A stretch of DNA of 64,000 nucleotides from Pseudorasbora parva (lineage: Eukaryota > Chordata > Actinopteri > Cypriniformes > Gobionidae). A program made the position numbers and the translations under genes. Numbering within the stretch: position 1 is the first letter of the stretch; each line of letters opens with the position of its first letter. The notes beneath the pieces were generated by a model that had not been told where the DNA came from, ran no database searches, and saw only the letters and a list, made by a program, of their open reading frames with translations. Where the stretch lies: positions 4,151,446-4,215,445 of the forward strand of contig NC_090172.1 of NCBI RefSeq assembly GCF_024679245.1, given 5' to 3'. Shown here one piece after another: positions 13,201 to 22,180 of this stretch.

Positions 13201-15946
13201 ATGGGCCAGATGGATGGGCCCGTGGCTGGATTGGTAAAGGGCAGAGAGCTCCAGTCCGACTCAGACACCAGCAAGGTGGAGGTGGAGTACTGGTTTGGGC
13301 TGGTATCATCAAAGATGAGCTTGTGGGGCCTTTTCGGGTTGAGGATGGAGTCAAGTCCTGCTGCCAGTTTCTGGAAGATACCTTCTTCAAGCAGTGGTAC
13401 AGGAAGAAGTCTGCATCCTTCAAGAAAAACATGATTTTCATGCAGGACAATGCTCCATCACACGCATCCAAGTACTCTTCAGCGTGGCTGGCAAGAAAGG
13501 GTATAAAAGAAGAAAATCTAATGATATGGCCTCCTTGTTCACCTGATCTGAACCCCATTGAGAACCTGTGGTCCATCATCAAATGTGCGATTTACAAGGA
13601 GGGAAAACAGTACACCTCTCTGAACAGTGTCTGGGAGGCTGTGGTTGCTGCTGCACGCAATGTTGATGGTGAACAGATCAAAACACTGACAGAATCCATG
13701 GATGGCAGGCTTTTGAGTGTCCTTGCAAAGAAAGGTGGCTATATTGGTCACTGATTTGTTTTTCTTTGGTTTTTGAATGTCAGAAATATATATTTGTGAA
13801 TGTTGAGATGTTATATTTTTTTCACTGGTAAAAATAAATAATTGAAAGGGGTATAAATTTGTTTTTTGTTAAGTTGCCTAATAATTATGCACAGTAATAG
13901 TCACCTGCACACACAGATATCCCCCTAAAATAGCTAAAACTAAAACTTCCAAAAATATTCAGCTTTGATATTAATTAGTTTTTTGTGTTCATTGAGAACA
14001 TGGTTGTTGTTCAATAATAAAATTAATCCTCAAAAATACAACTTGCCTAATAATTCTGCACTCCCTGTATTCTATTTACACTATATGAAAAAGCATAGTA
14101 ATGTAATTTCTACTTTATTTTTAAAGATATGTACTATTTGCACCTCAGTATTGTTGTACATTAACAGGATGCGATAATAATATAGTGTAGATTATTATAT
14201 TTATTTAAATTATTTCCGGTAAATGGATTCGGCCTTCGTTAGGCCTTTTATTTCCACATTTAGAACATTTTATTAATTTTTATTGAAAGTAAATGCCTTG
14301 CTGATGTGATTTGTGATGAGAGAAGAGCAAGCTCTGCAAAAGGCGGATTCGACTCTGTGTTGTTCGTGTCAAAACAACGATCCGTTAGCCGTACGCCTTA
14401 CTGATTGCGCCACTGAAAACATTGAATTATGAGCAGTTTTTGAAAATCTTGTTTTGAGACGTGATGTGAAGTCTGTGAAAATACCGTCTCAGGCAGGTTA
14501 CACAAATATTGATCTTGACATTGTTAGCCTCTTGTCTTTTTTACATGTCTTACACTGTGCATTTAACTTAAAATATTCAAGAAAACAGCTCTTATTAATT
14601 AATTATTAGTAGCCTATTGTAGTGTCTCAGGAAATCTGGCTCATAGCTCTTTTGTGGCTCCTGCACTGAAGCGGCAGTTAAAGATAAACCCAGACTTCAG
14701 CCAATGTCAAATAACCTTTGTCTGGTTAATACTTTTAAAAACAATTTGCCTTGACTATAATGTCAAATCAAACGAAAGAATGAAGGTGTTTCTGATAACA
14801 CACATTTATTAAAACACAGAAGAACAACAAATCAAGAACAAGAAAACAGGAACAATGCTCAGACCGAAACCCTGGATTTACATTTCTTTTATAATTAGCA
14901 ACACAATTAACTTTTTGTCATGCAAAGCATGGCATAGGCTACAAAATATATTGTTATTACAATGTTGTAAAGTGGTCATATGCATTACACGAATGAACGT
15001 TTAAAAAAGAATATACAAAAACAAAATTGAATAGCTCTGTAAACAATGCGTAAAGAAGTCTAATATCTTTCATTATATACCATGTTTAAAATTGTGATGT
15101 TTCTTTGATGGAAAGCCCAGATTAGTCATTAGTTGGGTTAGTAAAATAAAGAAAATTATAGTAATTGTAGTATTTATGTATCGAGATGTAGTAAAATACA
15201 CCCCCCGGCAACAATGCAGTGTTTTACTGTAAACATCGTTAGCTGAACATTTAGGGGACATCGCCCAACCCTAATAAGTTTCATGATTTCAATTAATTAG
15301 ATGTGCTTTTTGATAACTAAATTTAAATTTACCCATTTAATTTGAGTCAAAAAAATGTAAAATGAAAAAAATGGAATCCATAAAAAAATTAAACGGGAAA
15401 AAACGAAATTTGGGAAAATAAAACTGATTTCATTGGGCCCAATGTACAGGAGTATGTAATAAAGCACTATTTGAATGTCTCCATTCATTCATTCATTCAT
15501 TCATTCATTCATTCATTCATTCATTCATTCATTCATTCATTCATTCATTCATTCATTCATTCATTCATTCAGCTCTGTTAATCAGGGCTCGCAAAATTTT
15601 GAAATCCCTGGTAACCCTTCGGGCAGGCACCCTTGAGATTTTGGTAGCCCGAAAAGAATTTAACCAGCCCGAATAAAAAATAGAATAAAATATATGTAGA
15701 AAATTGGATAGGAGTCGAAATATCAAATAAAAACAAAAACATATGTATTTGGTTCTAACTGAGCTGAAATTACTATGAATTTTTATCCTGATGTTTCTTT
15801 TTTTGGATAAGCACAACTGAAATATTGTTGTAAATCCATGCACCTCTTAACATGTTTGCGCGCACACAGTAAAGTGTCATTGTTTTCACAATTTTCCCCA
15901 CTGCACTTGCAATCTTTCATTCAGATTGACAAAAAAAACATACTAG

Positions 15947-15991
<45 letters not shown>

Positions 15992-17628
15992 TGCTGGGGA
16001 AAAATTAATCGTGATTAATCGTATCCAAAATAAAAGTTTGTGTTTATATAATGTGTGTGTACTGTGTATAATTATTATGTATATATAAATATATGCACAT
16101 GCATGTATATATATATTTTTTTATTTATATTTTTATGAAAGAAAAAAAAAATTATTTATAAAATAAATTATATGTACACGCATGCAAACGTTTATTGGCC
16201 AAATTACATTTCCTTAATTAACACCCTCTTAAATGGTCACTGTTTCCATCACCGCAGCTTAGAGGTTAGATCGGGGTCAAAAAATCCAGCCCGACCCTAC
16301 CCGAGCCCGTGCACATTGTGTCCGAGCCCGGCCCGGCCCGACACATTAACTGTAATTATGAGCCCGAGCCCGATTTAAACGATCCGCAGGCGCGCGCTCA
16401 TGATCCGCCGGTAAACTGATGTTTGCTCAAATCCAGCTCAGACAGTTATCTGTAGCTTACTGTGTTGTTGCCATTAAACAATGTGTTTTTTCCTTCATAT
16501 TTATGTTTAAATATTATAATATTATTTTTACATATTTCATCTGATTATGATGAGTGAAAAGATGTGAGTGGGTCAGAAATTATTTTGGTGGTTATATTTA
16601 GTTTAATATTAAGATTTGTTTTGTAGAAAGCATTTATTTCGTTTTGTTTAAATTGTATCTTAATTTTAAAAAAGGTTTCTTGGGCCAATTGCCTGGATTT
16701 AATAAATAAAAAGCAAATAGCAGACTATAATCACGAGGTGAAGTCGTGGGAGTGATTGCTTTCATTTCATCTCATGAACTGGAGCGCGCGTCTCATTAAT
16801 AAACCGAAACTCAGCAGCTACTCGCCTCACAGACATGACAAATATGCGTATAGAAAGCTTGAAATGTCCACTTTTAAACGAAACGATTCGAAGATATTTA
16901 ATTAAGCAAAGTGCAGTGTTCACGCGAGCAGCTCTTGACACAGAGTGTTTCTGTTTATAATGCTGCGCTCCATCACTGCACGAGCTGTGAGTTTAACACG
17001 CATTTTTACACTAATCCTTACTTGTGCAACTTTGTAGCCTACACATTTGTTTCTTAGTTGTTGTATTAGTTCTTACTTTGCTAAATATGTATATATAATT
17101 TCTGATTATAGCATGGCTTTCTGCCCACCCAATTAGACTAGTTAAAGTAGGCTAATGATTAAAAAAACAAACGGTTCGGGTCAGGTTCGGGCTCGGGCTC
17201 GGGCAGAGAATCTAAACTCTACCGCAGCTTCCCGAACCCACAAACACACAACACTAAATATGTTCATCCCAAGCTGAGACTGGATATGCTTTATTAGCTT
17301 ACTGTCATATACACTGTTTTTCAAAGAGTTGCCAAAGTTATTAAACAATATTTCGTGTAAGTTCCTTTGTGTGTGTTATATAATTACTAGGTACACTAGG
17401 TATTCTAAGGCGTATGTTTTCCTTGATTGGTTTCCCTGAAGAATTGAAATGAAAGCAAAAACGTAATGCACGTTCATTGAATTTGACCATGAAATGAGAG
17501 TTGTGTCTTAATCAAACAAACACAATAATGATTTCTAAGTTATTTATTTTTGTTGGTACTTGGCCCACTCAAACGGTGGATATAGAACCGTGCATCACGA
17601 TTCACTAACGCGTGCGCATGCGCGCCCG

Positions 17629-17663
<35 letters not shown>

Positions 17664-20436
17664 TAGCAGGGCATAAGCAGCATTTATTTTTTCCGGCGCC
17701 CACATTACAAGATTATAGCATTTACACCGCACACAGAGGCGTTTAAATGATTAAAACTAGAGGCATATCTTAACTTTAAGGTTACTTTTATCATGTAAAC
17801 TACCTACATACAGCATGTTATATGCATTATGCATGTGTGAGGGGAACGCGGTCGTATTTGCAGCAGATATTTGCTGCCCATCATAAATAAAAGCACGAGA
17901 CAGACAGCGGTTGGAGGAGAACGCCGGAAAAGTGACAGAATGGACGATATTCGTCTGTATTTGCAGTACACAAGCTGCGGTTCAGCTGCGCACAACAAAC
18001 GCTACGTGTGTGAAGCACAACGGGCGCGCGCTGCTCATGCTCTCCATACAGCCTCTGCGCGTGCGGTGTGGAACCGATCAGCTAAACTTTTATGCGGTCA
18101 AATCAGCATAATCAAAACTTCTGCGATCATATTTTTCCTTCAGATAACAAGTTAAGAGTTTCAACAACGCACATCAAGATAGCCCGTCGGGCAGGGTGGT
18201 GATGCATTTTGGTAGCCCGACTGGAAAACACATTAGCCCCGGGACGTCGGGCAGGCGATTTTGCAAGCCCTGGTTAATTTCATAAATACAGTCAATTCGA
18301 CATGACTCGAGGGTAGATTAATTGCAATCCATAATTGGCACAGTATGATATAAATCTTTTCTTTTTTTGTTGCAAAAGGTTTGATGAGACACTCAAGGAC
18401 ATCCACACTGGCTCTTTTGGTCAGACATCAAAACATTCTGTATCCACTGATCGACAGCACCTCAGACAGATGGTCAACCCCAACATAGTACAGGCAGCGC
18501 CAGAGGTGGGTGCAAACTGAAGAGCTTATAATTAGATCATAAAAGAATCTTGACTGAAAGGAAGTTGCCAGTTATATTTGAGATTTATCTGTGTACATAT
18601 CTAATTAATTTGTGTGTGTTTCTGTCAGTGGGTTGACGTGGCCTGTAGCGACTCCTCACGCAAGTCTTCATCAAAGGCTGTGATCAGTACACAGAAAAGT
18701 GAGCGCAGCCGACTCAGACTGCAGGACAAAGAGCTGCAGGAGATCTCAGATGGAGGCTGGTGTCTCAGCATGCATCAGCCATGGGCTTCACTGCTTGTTA
18801 AGGGCATAAAAAGGTACTGTTCACTTTAAACCATGAAAAAATAAATTACATCACTCCCTGCTTAGTGGCTGCAGACAATAGTCTTTAAAATGGGTTCTGC
18901 CCCCTAAATTTTAAATCCCACCTGCGTCTAGCAATAGCGAGTAGCAAATAGTTTTGAGATGTTATGTTAACTAAGAATCTAGACGCACCCTAGCGGCAGC
19001 AAATCTAATCTGCTGCTAGTGTCGTCTAGCAACTCTCAAAACACTTTTGAGCTGTAAAAACAAACTATGTTCAGGCCAATCACATTGTGTATAGAGTCAG
19101 TGGGCGGGGCTTAACATAACGACGGCCGGGTTGCGCTTGTGTGCTTCTAGTAAACACAGAAACTGGCGAACGGCGGTCTTTCGAATCAGCTTTGACCACG
19201 ACTCTGGAAGACTTGGAGTTAAGCTTTTCTCTGAGAAAAGAACAAAGAACGGCACTGAAGTCATTCTTAAAAAAGGAAGATGTGTTCGGAGTTTTGCCGA
19301 CTGGATAAGGCGAAAGTTTAATCTGTCAACGAGCTCTGCTTCACCTTCGTTGCTCTGGTTGGTTGTAGCGCTATCCTATCGCGTGCAGAGGGAGTTTATC
19401 GCGTTTATCCCGCCCCTCGGATTGAGCTGCCAATGGTGAGTTTCCAGACCAAACATCTTGATGTGGGTCTGGCTTGTTAGGCTAAACTAAGGATGCACCA
19501 ATATTAAAACTGGACGATAGCAATAAGTCAATAATTATTTTTACAATATGGCTGTACTATTTTGTGTAAACAAAAGTAAATAAATGCCCCAAACTCTCCA
19601 CCTGCTACAGTAGCCACGCCCCAAACTCTCCACCTGTTGCAGTAGCCACACCCCAAACTATCTGCTTGCTACAGTAGCCCAAACTCACGCTATAGGTTTA
19701 GCTGGAAAGTGATTGACAGATCTGAGTGGAACACTCTCAATGTTTAGATGGTGCCTGGGAGACTCAATCTTTACAGTTTTGAGAGAGATAAACTCATGAA
19801 TGGCATATAAACTGAGGAGAATGTATTTAACAAATTGAACATACCTTTAAATGTATCACTGATATTGGTTGATAACTGGATGTGGCACCAATATGGTGCA
19901 CTTCTAATGTAAAATAAACGATACAACCTGAAGAAAAACTTGAGCCCTTTGAGATGTCCCATTACCACTCCCAGTTTAGTAAAATACATAACATGGGGAA
20001 GACATTTGTGTTTTTTCAAACCATTTAATAGGACCCATTAATGGCATCTTTTTATTACTGATTTGTAGAGCTTTTAAATGTTTATATTTAGATATTTCAT
20101 TTTTTCTCCGTTTCTTGTGTTTGTGTAGGGTTGAAGGCAGAACGTGGTACTCGTCCCATAGAGGGCGTCTGTGGATCGCTGCTGCTGCTAAAGGAGCCAC
20201 TCCTCAAGAGATCGCAGGGGTAGAGGCCATGTACCGCCAGATGTACAGAGATGGTATGTTTGCAGATACGTGACCATAACACTAAATGTCGGCAGAATGT
20301 AGTGTCTTTGTCATTTCACCTAACGTAGTAATTTTGCTGTCCAGAACCCCAGTTTCCCACGGAGTATCCCACTGGCTGTCTATTGGGCTGTGTGAACGTC
20401 ACAGATTGTCTCTCTCAGGAGCAGTTCAGGGAACAG
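4193..20436 (+). CDS. trip4: TRIP4, activating signal cointegrator 1 (ASC-1), 11 of probably 12-13 coding exons
   Basis: Exons: 4193-4272, 4707-4882, 7012-7142, 7237-7455, 10719-10797, 10883-10988, 11919-12134, 18379-18505, 18629-18813, 20129-20253, 20345-20436. All have GT/AG borders and compatible phases, giving 512 residues with no stop. The N-terminus reads MTDSLLRWTVDKLKHSFGL. Residues 167-199 form the C2HC5 zinc finger (Cys167, 169, 180, 183, 188, 196, 199 and His174). A basic linker precedes it. The DDESDYFATDSNQWLS segment lies at the start of exon 7. The ASCH domain starts near residue 420 (GGWCLSMHQPWASLL) and includes GRLWIAA and TGCLLGCV. TRIP4 is a nuclear receptor coactivator and subunit of the ASC-1 complex with ASCC1-3, acting in transcription, ribosome rescue and alkylation-damage repair. 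Human TRIP4 is 581 residues, so about 55 C-terminal residues are missing. Exon 11 ends at phase 0 before a GTCAGT donor, so at least one more exon is expected, but I could not find it in this window. Confidence 0.96.
4707..4882 (+). CDS. trip4: TRIP4 exon 2
   Basis: The acceptor TTTTTTCCTCAG precedes G-TAC-ATC, giving QYILSIDNADEIVEYVGDLL, and the donor is GTAAAT. Encodes the conserved N-terminal helical region. Confidence 0.95.
5066..6239 (+). mobile_element. Tc1-like transposon, DD35E type, inactivated
   Basis: The ends AAAGGATTATTAGGAAC and GTTCCTAATAATCCTTT are inverted repeats flanked by TA on both sides, the Tc1/mariner target duplication. Length is about 1.17 kb, normal for a Tc1 element. 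It has inserted into an older repeat inside TRIP4 intron 2, in the same orientation as the gene. Confidence 0.9.
5207..6238 (+). pseudogene. Broken Tc1-like transposase
   Basis: The ATG at 5207 starts MGKKGDLSNSERGMVVGARQ followed by a paired helix-turn-helix (ISQSAQLLGFSRTTISRVYK). The frame shifts near 5395. A TGA at 5653-5655 interrupts just after VAWSDES, which holds the first catalytic Asp. Another shift occurs near 5775. The catalytic core continues with YFQQDNAP (second Asp) and SPDLNPIEHLWD (Glu). I count 35 residues between second Asp and Glu, pointing to the DD35E (Traveler-like) group rather than DD34E. There is no functional product. Confidence 0.88.
6714..6832. repeat. Imperfect minisatellite (CATGCTAA-like units)
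   Basis: Variants of CATGCTAACAA/CATGCTAATT and AACATGTT recur about ten times in 120 bases, for example TTCATGCTAACAACATGCTA. Divergent tandem repeat with no coding role; sits about 180 bases upstream of TRIP4 exon 3. Confidence 0.6.
7012..7142 (+). CDS. trip4: TRIP4 exon 3
   Basis: Acceptor CTACCCCAG and donor GTAAGT. Encodes EGLDTTLKDNQKKSKRKGRN and ends TPIDLMK. The basic KKSKRKGRNK stretch matches the lysine/arginine-rich linker before the zinc finger in TRIP4. This exon is below the usual automatic ORF size. Confidence 0.93.
7237..7455 (+). CDS. trip4: TRIP4 exon 4 (C2HC5 zinc finger)
   Basis: 73 whole codons between TTATCAG and GTGAGC. Encodes KFVNLYAKEGRDKLAILLPG followed by the zinc-binding cluster CECLAQKH, CLSCGRIVC and CLFCG. 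All seven cysteines and the histidine are present. Confidence 0.97.
7605..7945 (+). repeat. Partial copy of a fold-back family
   Basis: Matches the left arm at 49035-49345 closely, e.g. AAATCTGATGGCTCAGAAAG, CATAAAGGCACTAAAGACGT, and the CACTACAGCGGCTCTACAAT segment. The outer TTAAAGGGTTAGTT terminus is missing, so this is a truncated copy. Confidence 0.75.
8087..9121. repeat. MITE nested in the hAT element (AAGCCTAGTTCA ends)
   Basis: The ends AAGCCTAGTTCAGACTGC and its mirror GGGCAGTGTGAACTAGGCTT enclose about 1 kb with repeated TTCACACTGCATGA-type subterminal motifs. Itself interrupted at 8276-8439. The superfamily is uncertain; a 3-bp TAA/TTA site would suit Harbinger-type elements. Confidence 0.7.
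8276..8439. mobile_element. Short hAT-like MITE, innermost level
   Basis: The ends CAGGGGCGTGG and CTACGCCCCTG are inverted repeats. The flanks CCGGTGCG and TCGGTGCG match in 7 of 8 positions, an 8-bp duplication. Contains a G13-14 run at 8329-8342. Confidence 0.75.
9718..9800. repeat. Transposon end fragment
   Basis: TAGGGGTGTAACAACACACA resembles the end of a fish hAT-type element; a related end lies at 53660-53757 in the opposite orientation. Nothing else is recognisable in 9801-10718 (rest of TRIP4 intron 4), which is AT-rich. Confidence 0.35.
10719..10797 (+). CDS. trip4: TRIP4 exon 5
   Basis: Acceptor CATAATTCAG and donor GTGAGA. Encodes VCTNEEQEILQRDSNKSQKL and RKKLMG; 26 codons plus one base in phase with exon 6. 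Confidence 0.93.
10883..10988 (+). CDS. trip4: TRIP4 exon 6
   Basis: Acceptor GTGATCCCAG and donor GTCTGC. Encodes EGTDRDYLPHHEARMKAGLE and a lysine-rich helix ending KLLEFDKN. The split codon AG|T joins exon 7. Confidence 0.92.
11021..11838. repeat. MITE in TRIP4 intron 6
   Basis: Inverted ends AAGCCCTATTCGCACGGGAT and its mirror ATCCCGTGCGAATAGGTCTT stay complementary for more than 30 bases with one mismatch. An internal copy of the motif (GATTCGCACGGGACTAATAT near 11643) gives the element a repeated interior. It fills most of intron 6. Confidence 0.8.
11919..12134 (+). CDS. trip4: TRIP4 exon 7
   Basis: Acceptor CTTTCTTTTAG and donor GTAAGA. Encodes SVKRTQVLDDESDYFATDSN, then a charged coiled stretch EELRELRHASRKDRKITLDF and AGRRILDEGENLSPYYQK, all strongly TRIP4-like. 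Confidence 0.96.
12532..14069 (+). mobile_element. Tc1-like transposon, DD37E (TRT-like), nearly intact
   Basis: Ends CAGGGAGTGCAGAATTATTA and TAATAATTCTGCACTCCCTG are perfect inverted repeats flanked by TA. A second, inner copy of the motif (GTGCATAATTATTAGGCAAC near 12712, inverted near 13868-13894) gives an indirect/direct repeat structure with two putative transposase sites per end. Length is 1.54 kb. It lies in TRIP4 intron 7, in gene orientation. Confidence 0.93.
12752..13754 (+). pseudogene. Tc1-like transposase with a single frameshift
   Basis: ATG at 12752 starts MGQKKNLTGSEKSKIVRYIA, with helix-turn-helix CSTLKIAKLLKRDHRTIKRF and a basic hook RKKRVEKPRRK. The frame is lost by one base near 13105-13120 and resumes as RQDWAKKYLKTDFSKVLWTD, which includes the first catalytic Asp. 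Then come QDNAPSHASK (second Asp) and SPDLNPIENLW (Glu). I count 37 residues between the second Asp and Glu, the DD37E spacing. The frame then stays open to the stop at 13752-13754. No other stop is seen, so inactivation looks recent. Confidence 0.9.
14419..15481. other. Intronic sequence without recognisable features
   Basis: AT-rich TRIP4 intron 7. The only recognisable item is CGCCCAACCCTA at 15264-15275, which looks like the end of a hAT-type repeat whose partner is not visible. Confidence 0.4.
15482..15571. repeat. (ATTC)n microsatellite
   Basis: About 22 uninterrupted tetranucleotide units. Confidence 0.98.
15948..15989. repeat. (TA)n microsatellite
   Basis: About 20 TA units inside the hAT-like element. 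Confidence 0.95.
16261..17220. mobile_element. Nested transposon with 10-bp direct flanks
   Basis: ACCGCAGCTT occurs immediately left (16251-16260) and right (17221-17230). The ends AGAGGTTAGAT and ATCTAAACTCT are inverted repeats with one mismatch. Just inside both ends are GC-rich CCCGAGCCCG / CGGGCTCGGG stretches. The interior is AT-rich without a transposase. The 10-bp flank is longer than the usual hAT 8 bp. Confidence 0.8.
17627..17662. repeat. (CA)n microsatellite
   Basis: About 17 CA units within the hAT-like element. Confidence 0.95.
18379..18505 (+). CDS. trip4: TRIP4 exon 8
   Basis: Acceptor TTGCAAAAG and donor GTGGGT. Encodes FDETLKDIHTGSFGQ and ends VNPNIVQAAPE. The VNPN segment is the clearest family match; the middle is fast-evolving. 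Confidence 0.9.
18629..18813 (+). CDS. trip4: TRIP4 exon 9 (start of ASCH domain)
   Basis: Acceptor TTTCTGTCAG and donor GTACTG. Encodes WVDVACSD, a serine-rich linker, then LQDKELQEISDGGWCLSMHQ and PWASLLVKGIK, the opening strand and conserved HQPWASLL of the ASCH domain. Confidence 0.96.
18969..19492 (+). repeat. Unnamed 0.5-kb dispersed repeat, copy A
   Basis: Very similar throughout to 38475-39018: both contain TAAACACAGAAGCTGG/AACTGG, the CTTTTCTCTGAGAAAAGAAC palindrome, CCCGCCCCTCGGATTGAGCT and GGGTCTGGCTTGT. Flanks AACTAAG on both sides suggest a target duplication. A 102-codon frame (19131-19439) is present in this copy only and is probably not coding. Located in TRIP4 intron 9. Confidence 0.75.
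20129..20253 (+). CDS. trip4: TRIP4 exon 10 (ASCH domain)
   Basis: Acceptor TTTGTGTAG and donor GTATGT. Encodes VEGRTWYSSHRGRLWIAAAA and a helical segment ending EAMYRQMYRD. ASCH hallmark residues G-R-x-W and GRLWIAA are intact. Confidence 0.96.
20345..20436 (+). CDS. trip4: TRIP4 exon 11 (ASCH domain)
   Basis: Acceptor TTTTGCTGTCCAG and donor GTCAGT. Encodes EPQFPTEYPTGCLLGCVNVT and DCLSQEQFREQ. It ends on a whole codon. The expected continuation (Phe-Pro, then the Phe-Val-Phe-Ile-Cys strand and basic tail) is not found downstream in the window. Confidence 0.95.
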
Positions 20437-20690
20437 GTCAGTGACTTTTAATGTCCCTGTTTGTATTTATCCATACAAAATATTCAGTTTCCCTTAAAGT
20501 GGCAAAAAAAACATTACTCTTCTCAGAGGTTGTTTTTGTGAACATGCATGACATATTGTGCTTGAATCATTAACATCACACGCGCATACAACAAAGCAAC
20601 CCATAGCTTTGCTGATTTTCGACCAGCTTTGTATTGTTACAGTGTTTATTTGTCAGCTGGCTTTTTAATGGAAGGTTCCATTCTGACAAC

Positions 20691-21790
20691 TTAAAGGGGG
20701 TCATGAACTGCGTTGTTTTGTTTTATGATGTTTCCTGGGGTGCACTAATAATGTTAAAACACTTTTTCCATCAAAAATTGTCATAATTTATCAATAAAAG
20801 GCATTTTTCCTACCCTGATTTTAGCCCTCTGGTTTAAACGCTCTGTTTGAAGGGGCGTGTCTGCTGTGAGACTTCAGTGTAAACGCCCACTGCTGTGATT
20901 TTAGCATGTTTTTACTATTACAGCTCTCATGGTTAACTAATCGTGAAAAGTGTTGCGTTACATTTAGATCTATGGCATTACAGATCGTGGCATTAAAGGT
21001 TGCAGAGATGATCATTGTAGCCGATCTCACACACATGTTGAGAGCATGAAAGCAGCGATCTCGTCATTGCAACTCAGTTTCTGCACTCTCTAACAAATAC
21101 TTTCATCTTCACTAACAGTGCAAATGTGATGTAATTAAGAGATTCGTTAAAGAGTCACTAATAAACGCGTCACTAAGCTCTCCTTGTTTGATTGACAGCT
21201 GCAGCACGCGCTGCTCCAACGATTGTAAAGGGAGCTTTCTTTGATCGCTTTCTTTATAGAGTTTAATCACCATCAAATAACAGATTATTTTCATCCTACT
21301 AAGAGAAACAATGCAAGTTGGCATTTAGTCAATGGTCTGATTTACTGACACACAGACAAAGAACACCTGACTGTACATGAATCATTAATATTAGATCAGG
21401 CATTAGAATTAACAGTTACTTATATGTTGCATTACTGTCGAGCCCAAGCACTGCACAATATTTTGTAATCCTCAACGGCATGTTTATTGCTTGGTAGCTC
21501 GATCTGGTTTAACACTAGCCCTATGCTACATGTGTCGAATCAGTGGGCGGGGCTAAACGGGCCGTGAAAAAGTAGGCGTTAATCTTCTTCTGCAGAGGCG
21601 GAGCTTGCCTCACTTTGATCCTCACTTTGAAAAGCCTGTTGTTTGCTGGTGTCAATAACATTTTTTATTGGACTAACAAGGTTCTCAGTTATGAAACTTA
21701 CAGGATATTTTTATAGTATGATGACCTCTTATATGTCAATAGCTGAAGGAAAATTTGATTTCTCAGTTCATGAGAAATGCGTTCTAAAAT
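20691..21790. repeat. Probable transposon starting TTAAAGGGGGTCATGAACTG
   Basis: Left end TTAAAGGGGGTCATGAACTG; a mirrored CAGTTCATGA lies at 21766-21775. Internal GTGGGCGGGGCTAAACGGGC and AAGGGGCGTGTCTGCTGTGA are typical of fish DNA elements. The right boundary is uncertain. Confidence 0.4.
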
Positions 21791-22039
21791 ATTTAGCCAG
21801 AGAATATGGCCATATTTCAGCAAAATAAAGCTGAACCTTGAAGCTAGTATGTAGGATACCAATAATACAGACTACTTTGCTGTTATTATTACTGCTACTC
21901 TTATTTAGTGTTACATTAGGTCTATTATAGTTGGGTTAGGTTTTACTGTGAATTTGTTGTATTTATTTATATTTAAGTAATTTTAAGGTTGAATTGTTCA
22001 ATTTAAAGTATAATTTTTTCCTCAATAAAAACCCATTCT

Positions 22040-22180
22040 TTACTGTCATCCACCGTTGTTTTGTGGCTCTTTTTCTATTTAAAGTATCGGTTCATGCGCC
22101 GTTTAGGCACTGGTACCGTTTTAAAAGTATCGGTTTGGCACTGATATTGTAAAAAAACACAAAAAAAACATACCCAACCC
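22040..22180. repeat. Transposon end fragment
   Basis: Sequence with AAAGTATCGGTTCATGCGCC and the terminus ACATACCCAACCCTA resembles the 3' part of a fish hAT-type repeat. Its 5' end is not identified. The rest of 21791-23345 shows no gene or clear repeat apart from a short (AAT)n run near 22470. Confidence 0.4.

Larger units (their letters stand above)
12420..14418 (-). repeat. tRNA-derived SINE (minus strand) split by a Tc1 insertion
   Basis: On the minus strand, 14418-14335 starts CAGTGGCGCAATCAGTAAGG (A-box-like) and about 57 bases on has GAGTCGAATCC (9 of 11 matches to a B box), i.e. a tRNA-like head. The body runs to lower coordinates, is interrupted by the transposon at 12532-14069, and ends with repeated CTATTTACACTAAGTGAAAA motifs near 12430-12530. 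The long A-to-B spacing argues against a functional tRNA gene. Confidence 0.5.
15583..18272. mobile_element. 2.7-kb hAT-like element in TRIP4 intron 7
   Basis: The ends CAGGGCTCGCAAAATT and GCGATTTTGCAAGCCCTG are inverted repeats, flanked on both sides by GTTAAT. Subterminal GGTAGCCCGA and TAGCCCGACTGG motifs repeat near both ends. Contains a (TA)n tract, a nested transposon (16261-17220) and a (CA)n tract (17627-17662). No transposase frame is recognisable. Confidence 0.75.

Noticed and set aside
13124..13582. 152-codon minus-strand frame
   Set aside because: It is the antisense shadow of the Tc1-like transposase.
14335..14418. Possible functional tRNA gene on the minus strand
   Set aside because: A-to-B box distance about 57 bases, imperfect boxes and no cloverleaf; better explained as a SINE head.
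19131..19439. 102-codon frame in the dispersed repeat
   Set aside because: The homologous copy at 38475-39018 does not keep this frame open, so it is not selected as coding.
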